From Manis javanica (lineage: Eukaryota > Chordata > Mammalia > Pholidota > Manidae), in contig NC_133167.1 in assembly GCF_040802235.1 (NCBI RefSeq), positions 100,302,001 through 100,366,000 of the forward strand: a stretch of DNA of 64,000 nt. Reading direction: 5' to 3'. This document shows, piece by piece, positions 1-10,538 of the stretch (position 1 is its first letter; the number at the start of each line of letters is the position of its first letter). The position numbers and the translations under genes were made by a program. A model generated the notes under the pieces. The model was not told the origin of the DNA, did no database searches, and was given only the letters and a program-made list of their open reading frames with translations.

Positions 1-132
1 TCACTCTTAGTTGCCCCTTGTGTCCCCAGGTTCCTCCAACAGCGGCTAACCCAGATGACCCGGGTCGCCACCAACCAGATGTCACTTCACCGTTACGCAC
101 CTCTTCCCACTGAGCCCCCTCCTTCGGCCTAA
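1..132 (+). pseudogene. env: ERV envelope C-terminal tail (partial)
   Basis: An open frame runs from base 1 to a TAA at 130-132, giving 43 codons cut off by the window edge. The end reads as a short basic and polar tail followed by a proline-rich stretch, as in the cytoplasmic tail of gammaretrovirus-type transmembrane envelope subunits. It stops 85 bases before an LTR, which is where env ends in a provirus. Nothing upstream is visible, so whether the gene was intact cannot be judged. The identification rests mainly on position next to the LTR and the tail-like composition. The family is probably ERV-F/Fc-like, inferred from the tRNA-Phe-type primer site close by. Confidence 0.6.
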
Positions 133-217
133 TACCAGCCTCAAACCCCCACGACGCCCCTTGTCAGCCAGAAGAAGCCAGATTGAGTCGTTGCCCATTA
201 TGACCAAAAGGCTGGAA
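133..217 (+). other. ERV 3' non-coding leader with weak polypurine tract
   Basis: This 85-base spacer lies between the env stop and the start of the plus-strand LTR. A provirus should have a polypurine tract directly before the LTR. Here there is only a short, interrupted purine-rich run (about 206-217, AAAAGGCTGGAA), so the tract is weak or has decayed. Confidence 0.45.
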
Positions 218-643
218 TGTTAGGCTGCAGGCATCAGGGGAAGGGGCGAGCCTGATGGACAAGCTCAGGCCTCACCAAAGGAGGCAAAGAGACCAACAGG
301 TTCCGGTCTGACAACATTCCAGAGCCTGATGGGATAACCCTCCCAACTAGAGCCCTTCCCCCAAGCTAACGGATTAGTGGTAACTTTCCAGTACCTGGCT
401 AAAGGCCAAAGAGACTCCCATGTACCCTAGAAGAGCCAATCCTGCGCCACTGCACACCTTTGCTCTCCCTCCCCCTGCCTTCTTTAAATACTTGCTGCCT
501 GTCCTGCTGGGTGTGACTTCTCCGGCCTGTGTTTCAGACCGCGGAACATCACCCGGGGGTGGCACTCAAATAAACTACCTGGCCCTTTGTTGGCTCTCTT
601 CGCCTGCCTGCTTCGGTGGAAATTTACTGGAATTTATCTTACA
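218..643 (+). mobile_element. ERV 3' LTR, plus orientation (gammaretrovirus-like)
   Basis: A 426-base LTR bounded by TGTTAG and CTTACA. It holds a TATA-like TTTAAATA (483-490), a polyadenylation signal AATAAA (569-574) and a U5 ending in CA. It follows the env tail in the same orientation, so it is the 3' LTR of the plus-strand element. The beginning, R and U5 align by eye with the reversed LTR at 663-969, but this copy has roughly 120 extra bases in U3. The two are therefore variants of one family, not twin LTRs of one recent provirus. Confidence 0.85.
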
Positions 644-660
644 CCCGGGTTTCAGCACCA
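644..660 (-). other. Primer-binding site, tRNA-Phe type
   Basis: Read on the minus strand this is TGGTGCTGAAACCCGGG, complementary to the 3' end of tRNA-Phe with one mismatch in the first 17 positions. It lies two bases inside the CA end of the minus-strand LTR (663-969), the normal LTR-to-PBS spacing. The element should continue past the PBS into a leader and gag, but the sequence switches at once into the end of the opposing LTR. A tRNA-Phe site is typical of ERV-F/Fc relatives. Confidence 0.75.
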
Positions 661-662
661 AA

Positions 663-969
663 TGTAAGATAAATTCTAGCTGAAACAAGCAGGCGAAGAG
701 AGGGAACAAAGGGCCAGGTAATTTATTTGAATGCCCCCGGGTGAGGTTCCGCGGCCTGGCTGTCACAGGCTGGGGAAGTCACGCGAAAGTAGACAGGCAG
801 CGAGTTTTTAAAGAAGGGAGGGGGAGGCAGAGCTTAGATTCACAGGGGTGCGAGGATCGGCCAGCCTAAGGCGCATTTTTCAGGCTGGGAGGGGGCAGCA
901 GCCGGGGACTTTGGCACGTCATCAGTGTCTGACGTGCTCACCCCTCCCCCAGGTGCCTTCAACCTTACA
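663..969 (-). mobile_element. ERV 5' LTR, minus orientation, same family
   Basis: On the minus strand this 307-base LTR begins TGTAAGG and ends CTTACA. It has a TATA-like TTTAAAAA (plus-strand 805-812) and AATAAA (plus-strand 722-727). R and U5 are clearly homologous to the LTR at 218-643, with a shorter U3. Because a PBS lies just beyond its U5, it is a 5' LTR. No gag-like sequence follows. I could not find a matching target-site duplication. Confidence 0.85.
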
Positions 970-1644
970 CTTTGTACTCACAAATTTGATGATACACAAG
1001 TATATATCCTGCAAGTAATGCATCAAATGGATGTAATTCTAACAGCACAGAAAAGTGAAAAGTGGACCATACATATTCCCTTTCCACAGCAGGAGAATTA
1101 AAAACAGTAACTTGACAGTTTCTGTTTTTAATTCTCTTGGTCACCTTCATAAATCTAAATAATATGCTTGAGCATCTGTTTCTTCATTTACTGATGTTAG
1201 GTATTTTCTTCCTGCTATAAAAATAAGGAACTTAATTATAGTATTCCTTCATCCTCTTCACAACTTTTCTTTAACTAAAGAAAATTTTTTAAAATTTATT
1301 TTAACCTGTAGTTACATTAAAAATTTTAAAGACTATACCTAAAACTCCTTTTATTATCAAATAACTTTAGACAAAATCTCTTGACTCCTTCCTAATCTTG
1401 TGACAGAGAAATGTGTGCCCCTGTATTTTCCACACACTTCTTCCAACCTTATAATCCCCAAACTGTCAGCTATCTCATTGCTTGACAATATCAAGAGATA
1501 AAATGTTAGCATTTTTATCCTGAAACTATTATAAGTCTGACATACTTGGTCTAGATCAATTCAGAAAAATCTGAAGTCAATAAATACCATTTACAATTTT
1601 ATGATTATATAAATATTCACTGCAGAATCAGTCAGACATTGAGA
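970..1644. other. Unique AT-rich DNA with a hairpin
   Basis: No gene or recognised repeat. The only structure is the inverted repeat at 1093-1136. Open frames here are short and have no coding character. Confidence 0.6.
1093..1136. repeat. Perfect 15-bp inverted repeat (hairpin)
   Basis: GAGAATTAAAAACAG at 1093-1107 is the exact reverse complement of 1122-1136, with a 14-base loop. Flanking bases add only one or two wobble or A-T pairs. It could be the core of a decayed MITE or chance; it is too short for a classic microRNA precursor. Confidence 0.8.
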
Positions 1645-1855
1645 AAAATAGTGATTAAGACAACAGACCCTTTAAGAATTACAACCTCTTGACATGTGTC
1701 TGGCAAGTTCATTCATTTCTCTCAGGCCTTAGTTTCCTCATCATGTAAAAATAGACAATCAGAGTAGTTCCTCCATAGATTATGAGGGTTAAAGGAGATA
1801 AGCCTTACAGTATCAAGCATAAAGCTGTATTTAATGTTACTGCTGTTACTATTGA
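1645..1855 (+). repeat. MIR SINE fragment
   Basis: The order of landmarks matches MIR in sense: 'gtgattaagacaacagac', a degenerate core, 'cttagtttcctcatcatgta', then 'attatgagggttaaaggaga' and a tail resembling 'aatgttactgctgttact'. It is strongly diverged, as expected for this old tRNA-derived SINE. Confidence 0.75.
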
Positions 1856-1859
1856 TCAG

Positions 1860-4785
1860 TACAATAATTCATGATTTATAAATGTATAACTATTTCCTAT
1901 TTTGTAAACGTTTTACTTCATAAAGAAACTCTACACAAAACAAAGACAAATTACATCATGAGACAATCACAGTAAACCATTAAACAAGAAGGAAATAGTA
2001 GGGAAAGCCCAGCATGGAAAATAACTAAAATTCAAGGAAACTCATGATGTTTAGAAAACTTGGAGAAGCTCCTGAGGAGCTCAACCTCGGGTTAGGTGGG
2101 TGAGACAGTACAGAATCTGGGGCCATCTTCCTGGGCTGGGAAGCAACCAACATTTTCCCCGAACAACTACACACGATCTTTGTTTAAGGAGGCCACATTC
2201 CCTTAAGACTGCTCTATTTTTCAGTTTCTTTTTAAAGAATTAAAAGAACATCCTTGGTTATGAGGCATCCACAGGTCACTTGACCCTACTACTTGGTCTA
2301 AAGAGAGAAAGTAATAAAGTTAAGCATTTACTAATACGTCACTTACAAAATCCAAAGGTCTTTAAAAGTTTTAATAAGAATCTTTACACTGTAAAAGAAT
2401 TGCTTAGGAAACACTGCATAAATGACTCTGATTTTGATATAAACTTTTTATAATTCCTATAAATTAAATGTCATCATGACTAATATTTTAACTGGGTGAT
2501 TTGAAGACACTTAAATAACAATCATAGCTTTGCACATAGAAATCAAGGAAATATGCTTTTAATTTATGGAATCTTTGGATTTCACAGAGTTTTTAAAGTA
2601 CTAATATTGCTTGTGAATAAAACATGAGTCTATCTGAGCACAGTGAAATGAATGAAGAAGATATAACCCTATGCTTCTAAGCAGGTGACCCTTGAATATC
2701 CAGGGTAATATGAATTCTTCTCCCTTACACTAAATCAATTCTTCTCAGGAGAACATAAGATGAATTGCTTCTAAAGGAAAGATACCCTGATGGATACAAA
2801 ACTTTTCATCGGCAATATCAGCCACTAGAAAATAGTGATAAGCTTTCAAAATGTTTAGGGGAAACAGTTTTGAGCCAAAATTTCATTTCTAGCTGAACAA
2901 TTAAAGAGAAGGGGAAAAATATTTGTGATATGCAAAGATTAGCTACGTTTATAAGTATGCATTCCATATGAAAAAATTCTAGAATGTGCTTCAGTAAAAC
3001 AAACAAAAGTACAGTTAAAGGATGAAATGAGAATGAAGAAAAACTTGCTGTTGAATGAGATGCAACAGAAACAAAGAAAGATAAAGATAAATGAAAAACA
3101 GACTCACTCACTGGGCCTTCCAATTTTGAAAGGCCTCATCAGGGTATAGAAGATTGACATCTCTTTGCCCAAGACAGAATTGCATCGTGATTAGGACATG
3201 CAGTCTCAAGCCAGCCTACTTAGCTTCAACCACTATTATTTACAGTTTGGCTTGTACAGTTTGCTTTGAAAATGCCCTATTTTTTTTTCTAACTGTATCC
3301 AGAAACATCTATCTGCAGGCACACACCCACACATAATTGTACTGCACAGTTGGGAGGCAACTTCCTAAACTAGGACTACCCAAGGCAGACTCCATGACCG
3401 TCCCACGAACTCAAAGTTGACAATGCCAATTTATGAACTTCCTATATATCTGAGTATCTTCCCACGTCTTCTCATCTTCCTCCATCATCCATTATTAGGC
3501 CACGGAAAGCCATTTTCTTAAGCCTAGGAACACCTGAAACGTACGTGCCTTCTCAGGGCCCCTGTCATACAAGCCAGCTTGTGTTTCTTCTCCCGTCAAC
3601 ACAACGGAGAAGAGGAGAGAAGCCCTTGTAAGCTCACAGGCTTGCAAGACAAAGATGTGAGTTTTTTCAAAAGGCTATTGCAAAATGATTTCCACAGCCT
3701 CCCTAATGTGCTATAGAACTTTATGAAGGAAAGAAAATTAATCATTGCATAAAAGCTTTTCTCCTGTTAATTAGACATTTCTGCTTATTATTTGTACTCT
3801 GAGTTATAAGGCACTTCTCCCACACCTGTCACCTACCTTCTCTTCCATTTTCCTGTTGAGTGACTCTGACTAGCTTTCAAGCACCAGATCAAAGAAAGAC
3901 CAAAGAATGCTAAAGCCAATGTGCCTTCAAGCTTTACCCAACATGACAGATCCCATCCCAGTAAGAGTTTAAAATATATACCTTCACTTAACTCTCACAA
4001 CAGCTGACCATTCCACAATCTCCAGATATTACTAGTTCATTTGTCCAAATCCAATCGTTTTCATCAGGAAGTGTGGCAAGTCTGCTGCAATGTTGAAAGT
4101 GAAACTAAAGTTTGTTTTTTTTTTGAAAGCCTTTTATAATTGGTGCATTCAAGAAAGGGCGAAGGCAGAAAAAAGCACAATATCAGAGGTTTTTAAATTC
4201 TATAAAACGTCTTGTTTTTTCTTCTTTCAGGTACAGTCCCATGGGTTTCATTAAAAGGGTCACAGATTCAGCAGCAGAGAAAGTTGCAAGAGTGACAGCT
4301 CACGGCTAGTACTCTAGAGGTTAATAACTAACTGGCAGTGAATTCCCTTTTCTTTTTTTTAACCAAAGACGGATGCACATCTGTCACAGTCTAGTACAGT
4401 GTGGTCAGAGCACAGAAAAAAATGCAATCCCCAATCAAAGCCAAGGACTTTCACTTCTCTTCTCTTACTTTACCTTCTTGGCAAACCCTGTAAATCGAGG
4501 ACTGCAGAAATCCAGCTTTTCCTCCAAGAAGAGATGAGTCTCACAGCAGAGAAAGGGCTGGCTGTGGCAAAGCCAAGAGTCAGTGCGAACTCATGCGATT
4601 CCACCTTCCATAGTCAGAGCCTGTCAGGGGACAAAGACATCTGCCCAGAGAAAGGTCAGATCCACTATTTCATTTGCAGTTAACTCTACTGACTCCAACT
4701 AGTTAAAGGAATGTTTTGTTAAGACCAGAACACATTTTTTATTCTTGATGTAGTGTGATGTAATAGTAGAACTATACTGTTGTGT
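1860..4785. other. Unique AT-rich DNA, no recognised feature
   Basis: I see no gene and no clear repeat. The longest open frames are about 100 codons with low-complexity products. A good acceptor-like site (pyrimidine run ending in TTTCAG near 4230) has no convincing exon behind it. Function, if any, would be regulatory. Confidence 0.5.
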
Positions 4786-4789
4786 AGTC

Positions 4790-4920
4790 AGTGATGACAA
4801 TTGGAAGGAATTGTAGAGGATACTTAATCTAATTCCCCTGCTTGAGAAATGAGCAAAAGGAAGCCCAGCAAGGTGAGAAATTTGCCCAAGGATATACCTC
4901 AAGTTGCTAAAGAAGTACTA
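4790..4920 (-). repeat. Probable MIR remnant, antisense
   Basis: The run 'gagaaatgagcaaaaggaagcccag...ttgcccaagg' resembles the reverse of the MIR core ('gatgaggaaactgaggc...cttgcccaagg'). It is short and degenerate. Confidence 0.4.
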
Positions 4921-5194
4921 TGCAAACAAGTATAGTGACACAACAGCCTGAAACAGTTGAAATATGTCAATAGCTTGACTTGATTGCATAGGTTTGTGCT
5001 GTGGTGCAAAATATCCTTCCCTGGCCCCCAGTCTTATTAGCTGGACCACCTTGTGGTTATTGGGCTCATGGTTATAGTTTTCTGTTTTTCAGTTGTCCCA
5101 TCTGTAAATTAATAACCCTAAGCAAACAACTGTCCTGAATAAATGATCATCCCCCACATCTACCGGTTGGGATGTGCAATAAAGCATTCCTAGT

Positions 5195-5325
5195 TTACAG
5201 AAGGTTGCTTTGTGGTGAGCTCCTTGAAGGCAGGGTATGTTCTTTTGTGTTACAGCTCTCCAGCCACTCCTGCATGGTAGGCTGTACTTCGGCCTCCAAT
5301 GAACCAGGTTCCTCTTCAGTATTTA
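5195..5325 (+). repeat. Probable LINE-2 3' end fragment
   Basis: 'gtgagctccttgaaggcaggg' followed by 'tgttctttt' matches the well-known L2 tail motif ('agctccttgagggcaggga'). The expected 'tgcctggcacatagtagg' is only weakly preserved after it. Confidence 0.5.
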
Positions 5326-5329
5326 GAGC

Positions 5330-8300
5330 CTTTCACTATCCTCTCCCACACTGACTTCTGGGCGTGGCCAGGGGATATTAGTAAGCATGAAGCAAGCCAA
5401 GACTTGACATGTATTTGCATAATGGGATTTACCTCTTCCCTAGAAGCCAGTGCTGAGCTGCGAGAAACTTAGCCTTATGCAATGACAACGAGGACTGAGG
5501 TTCCGGCCAGCAGCTCCAGCTGAGCACCCAGAAGATAGCCAGCCTTGCCTTGCTGTCCCTGGGAGTGAGCCAGGGGAGGGAGGGGATCTCCAATCCTATG
5601 TGAGTCACCCCAGCTGAAGCCACATGCAACAGAGCTGAGCTGTCCACCAAGTCCTGCAAAATTCTATAAGGACAAACAAGTAAATAACTGTTTTCAACCA
5701 AACCAAACCCAAGAAGAATCTGGAGTGGTGTGTGTGCACATTGGCTGCATGATGTGTGTTCTCTCTGCAAACCTCCATGTCCATCTCTTACACATTATGA
5801 CTCCTTGCACACCGGTTTTCCATAATGTTGGCTGAACTAATGAAAGGTTTCATGCAGTACTTTTTATTGATGGTCTCATAATACAATAATTGGTTTAGGC
5901 TTGATACCAGTTCACATCCAGATATTACTAGTTCTCAATTCTTGCTAGTTTCTCTATATAGCACAGATCAGTCTCTCCACTATACATTTCTTAATTATGC
6001 ATTAACTTATTTAATTACCATGGTGGTAGGTGCTACAGGAAGAAGCTCACTTTTTCCCCTTTTTCAGAGAACTAAATCAAAATCATTTTTATTGTATGTC
6101 CATAAATGTAAAATAACAAGTCCAGTGTTCACTGGTATTTCACAGTTTGATAGATCAGCCAATCTCAAAATAAAAATGAAGCTGCCTTATTCCCACGTGA
6201 GCTGAGATCTACAGAATTTCAGAAGTCAAAGTCCCTTAAATGTACTACATCTGCAATTTTATGGTTCCCTCCTTCAACCCGAAGGAGCACTTTTTAAGGA
6301 GAACTCAGTAAGATAATGAATGGAAGCAGTCTGAAAGAATGGCAGGTTACAGAGACTGGAAAAGCAGTTGAAAATTCCTAATTATAAGAAGACAATAATT
6401 GGGAATTTACTATTTACATTTCTATTAAACTTTAAGGACCCCTACCTCTCTCTGCCTGCTTTTAAAATAATTCTTAACAAGATAATCATTGTTTTTCAAG
6501 GACAATTATGACCATTTTAATTCTAAGCAAAGACTTTGCTAATGATTGAGGACAGTGTGTAATCACTAGAAGTCCAGTCATTTCATTATAAGATTTGTAA
6601 ACGAAGACTTGATTGGGGCTTTCATCATCACCAACATCTGTGATACCAGACTACCGACGAGCATATGAGATGGTCTTGACAATCTCCTGTATAAATCAAT
6701 TTAGGAATGAAAAGTGCATCATTGTAACTTCTGACAACATATATATAGAGTTGAAATTGTGGGGGCAAACAGACTATGTGAAAAGGCAGACCAATATTAG
6801 ACAACACAATAATTATACTGTGTTGAATATAATAAAAGAAAACCTCTTTTTTTCCTCTCTCTTTATTGTTGGACACCATGTTGCCAGCCTCTCTGAGGTC
6901 CAAATAAAGAAGGAACTGATTATTGAGGAATATTTTAATTTGTGCCAGCACTGAATATCCCATTGTCAGGGAGCTAGTGGGGATTTAAAAGAGTCCATAT
7001 TATGCACGCATTGAATTCAGAATGGCTCTTAAGAATTTTTGAAATACACATTCGTTAATGGAAACAAGGAGATTGGACTAACCCATCTTCCCCGTGTAAG
7101 CAGGAAGCCAAAGCAAACCTTCTCATCGTTACATCTCACAAGTTTATAATGTGATGAACATACTGTAGCCCAGATAAAGAGTTGAATTTACCCATCTAGC
7201 ATTAGACAGATGGTCATTTTGAAGGGCTCACTGGTCCCCCTTCACAGTCACCATAAAGAAAGGACATGGTCCTGTTCTGTACCATCTGAAATTCTGGAAA
7301 ACATTTCTTTTTCTTTTATTCTTTTTGAGCGCTTTCTCTCAAATAAAAGTGCAGTTCTTACCAGTCATTTCCACCGCTGCTCACTGAGCTTCAGCCTGTT
7401 TAAATTAAGTTCAACCAGACCACAAACTCACCAAGAATTTCAACAAGAGGAAATAGCACTCTGTCCTCCCTGCTACTCTCACGTAAGTCCACTGAGCAGG
7501 GTCAACCTTGAATGGCCCCTCTGAAGAAAGAAACCACCATTTGACACACAGAGCTTCCGGCTTAAGCTGAATATTTATTTATTTATAATTGTACAGGGTA
7601 TTTGAAAAGCAGTGACATCTGTCTCTTCTAAATCTGTAAACTAGGTGAGTGTGAATGGGGTCTCACTCTTCTTTATTGACAATCTCATGATATGGCTAAA
7701 GGCTCTTCAAACCCTATGCCTTGAATTGGATACTCATTTACTAAAATAAAAAATAAAATTCTAGACTTAACTTCACTACCATCCTACACTTTAAACATCC
7801 TAATTAAATTTAATCTGATGTCCCCTGGGCATCCAGTGAATAGAGTTACAAATGTCTGACAAAACCATTAAAGAATCACACTTAATGCAAGGAATTTCAA
7901 ACTATCAAAAGCAACTAATAACTTATCCTAATCATACTGAACTGGTCATTGGTAAGAGTCAATGCTCATGCAGATTGGTTTCCATTTTGTGATGCAAACT
8001 TTGAATCAAGAAGGACAACTAAAATGAGAACCCAGAGTTAGAAGGGTTGGACAATTGGTTTTGACCACACTTCTTGCTTTTCACCTAAGAGGAAGCTTTA
8101 TCTGTATCATGGGATGGTTTGTAAGAAGAATATGAGAACTGATCCTTAAGAAGTGAGAAGTAAAAGCAGGAGGAAAGAAGGGAACGGGAAGGTTTACTAT
8201 GATAAAAATTTGAAGATAAAATACATAAATATAACAAAATTCAGAGGGCTCCAATACAGAGTTTATACCCTGTGTAAAATGCTAGTCCTATTCTTTATCT

Positions 8301-8555
8301 AAAAATAGGTCTATGTAAGTGTTGGATGTACCCTTTAACATCATCAAAAGAAACGGTAACATTTGTTTTTTTTTTAATTACCTGTTTGTATTTGTCCATC
8401 CAAATTTCTATGTGTTTTTCACATTTCCATTATTGATTTAAAAGTTTTTTTTGAACATTCTGGAAATTAGCCTTCACTCAATGTATTGCAAATTTTTTGC
8501 TTGATAAGTTGTTTGTTTTTAATTATTTTTAAAGTGGTTGTTTTAACTACATAAA
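5330..8555. other. Unique DNA, no recognised feature
   Basis: No repeat or gene could be assigned. A 113-codon open frame on the minus strand (5429-5770) and a pair of overlapping opposite-strand frames of about 112 codons (6613-6963) have no start context, splice structure or family resemblance that would support coding. Confidence 0.5.
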
Positions 8556-8559
8556 ATTC

Positions 8560-9490
8560 CTCAAGAGAGTGATTGATATCAAAATGGTAGACTAGGAAGT
8601 TTCAAGCCCTTATTTCATGGAAACATCAAGAACAAGAGCTGAACTAACCTTATGGCAGCTCCGGAGTAGACCGACATTTCTACAGAAACCAAGTGAACAC
8701 CTAGTCAAGAAAAATCTACCTTAAACACGATCAGAAGATTCACAGCACTTCCACTGTTACCCCGTCCCCTCCTCAGCTTGGCAGGGTCTTCACCCAGAAG
8801 ATGCACCAGCCCAATTTCCAGTTATCTTCCTTGAGCAGGAGGTTGTAGGGTAAACCTTACTGGCAACATTCTAACCTTTCTGGGAGCTTCTTAAAGGACT
8901 GGTCTCTGTCTCATCTAACATCTCTGTCTCATCTAACACGGCTATCAGGCCGGGGAAGAGCAGCAGCCACTACCTGTGAGAGCTTCAAGAAGGCTAGACA
9001 CGCACAGATACCTGGGATAAGAGATTACAGGTGAGGACATGTAATAGACCATATACGGCCCTGAGGAGAAGCTGGAATGAGACTCTTTGGGATACTCAGA
9101 CATTCAGAAACAGCCGTGTGTATGAGCGAATTGAGAAAGCCTCCCACAAGCCCAGGAAAGATGCTTTCTCAGAAAAGACCTAAGAGACCTTGAGCTTTCA
9201 CCTCAGGCTGATCCTTAAGCTCAGAACACAGCTGGTGAATTAGCGAAGCACTGCTCCAGCCCACAACCAGTTTGCAAGGACCAGGAGAGGTGGCTATTTT
9301 TCCAAATGCACAATTTTCAATGAAAAATCACAAGGCATACAAAGAAACAGGAACACATGGCCCATTCAAAAGAACAATATAAATCTCCAGATACTGTCCC
9401 TGAGGAAGCACAGACCTTGAATTTACTAGATAAAGACTTTAAACCATCTTCCTTAAATATGCTCCCAGAGCCAGGGGAAACAAGGATGTG
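8560..9490 (+). mobile_element. LINE-1 5' region fragment (L1M type)
   Basis: The opening 'aaaatggtagactaggaag' and the end segment from about 9320 ('aaaatcacaaggcataca...', then 'gaggaagcacagaccttga' and 'actagataaagactttaaa') match the 5' UTR and start of the first ORF of old mammalian L1M elements, in sense. Frames are broken. An exact 18-bp tandem duplication sits inside at 8903-8938. Sequence then switches to unassigned DNA before a second sense L1 piece at 10180, so the two may come from one disrupted element. Confidence 0.65.
8903..8938. repeat. Perfect 18-bp tandem duplication
   Basis: The unit TCTCTGTCTCATCTAACA occurs twice with no gap (8903-8920 and 8921-8938). Exact identity in a decayed L1 background points to a recent slippage event. 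Confidence 0.95.
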
Positions 9491-9494
9491 GCCT

Positions 9495-10175
9495 GAAACA
9501 CACCGGGACACCTGACCTGGAAGCGCAGCTCTAGTGGCCTATCACTCCTATGCCCTAAGGTGGGCCCCCAGCTGGGCCGGTAGCTAATTAGCACTGTTTG
9601 TTTTGAATATTCTCATATCAAGAAATTTTGGGTAAGGAGAGGTGTGGCAGTCACTGGTGGACACAGCAGCCAGGCTGAAGCTCATCAACAGGTGGTGATT
9701 TTGTTCTAAGTTGCTCTCACAGTAGTTTAGAAACAATTAGTTAAACAAAGCAGTTCCTTCACAAAGGTGCTCAAGAGTCAGTAGTCATGGCCGCGCCATC
9801 CTGCTCAGAGTGCCCATTGTTTTTATAAGATTTAAAGATTCTTTGGATCAGGTGGCAGAATGCAGTGACAGGCAGATGGAGAAGCGGAGCTGCCGAGAAG
9901 GGGCAGTTCCGTATGGCAAGTTGGGAGGGGTTAGCTGTTTTCTCATGCTTCCTATGCATTGACTGATTTGAATAATTTCTTCAGGCTTTGGGGCACAGGG
10001 ACTCTCACCAGTGCTCTGGCACCTGGCCCTGGGGCAATTAGGGCAGATGCTTAGTGGTGCGGAGTGTGAAAGTCTAATAAGGGAAGTGAGTGGGATACAC
10101 ATTTCATCAGCTGCTCAAGAAGGGGATGTGACTTGCCTTTAACCAGGACCTCAAAATTGGGTCAAAACAACAAAC
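9495..10175. other. Unassigned block between two sense L1 pieces
   Basis: About 680 bases with somewhat higher GC than the flanks, sitting between an L1 5' piece and an L1 3' piece of the same orientation. It does not match L1 coding sequence that I recognise. It could be an unrecognised LTR or other insertion, or host DNA between two separate L1 insertions. Minus-strand open frames at 9771-10102 are short. Confidence 0.45.
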
Positions 10176-10179
10176 AAAT

Positions 10180-10477
10180 TATATTACATTAATAAACTAG
10201 AAATAGAGGAAACTTCCTCCACATAATAAAAGCTATTATGTGGAAACCACAGCTTCCATCATACTTGGTGGTGAAAGACTGAATGTTTTTAACCTTGGAT
10301 GAGCAACAAGACAAGAATACCCACTTTTTTGCTGCTTCTATTCACCATAGTGTGGGGGATTCTAGCCAGGGCAACAGGCAAGAAAAACAGACAAAAGGCA
10401 TCCGAATAGGAAGGAAGACGTGAAATGATCTCTGTTGACATATGACATGATTTGGTATGTAGAAAACCCCACAGATT

Positions 10478-10538
<61 letters not shown>

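Noticed and set aside
218..969. LTR palindrome as a simple autointegration product of one provirus
   Set aside because: The two LTRs differ by a U3 block, whereas LTRs of one provirus start identical; a plain autointegration circle would also lack two free ends to integrate. A two-genome or strong-stop origin is preferred but unproven.
4205..4330. Possible exon after a strong pyrimidine tract ending TTTCAG
   Set aside because: The downstream frames hit stops quickly and no donor of reasonable quality follows; one good acceptor-like site is expected by chance in this much sequence.
6613..6963. Two opposite-strand frames of about 112 codons over the same DNA
   Set aside because: Mirror-image openness with Ile/Lys/Asn-rich content fits AT-rich chance frames.
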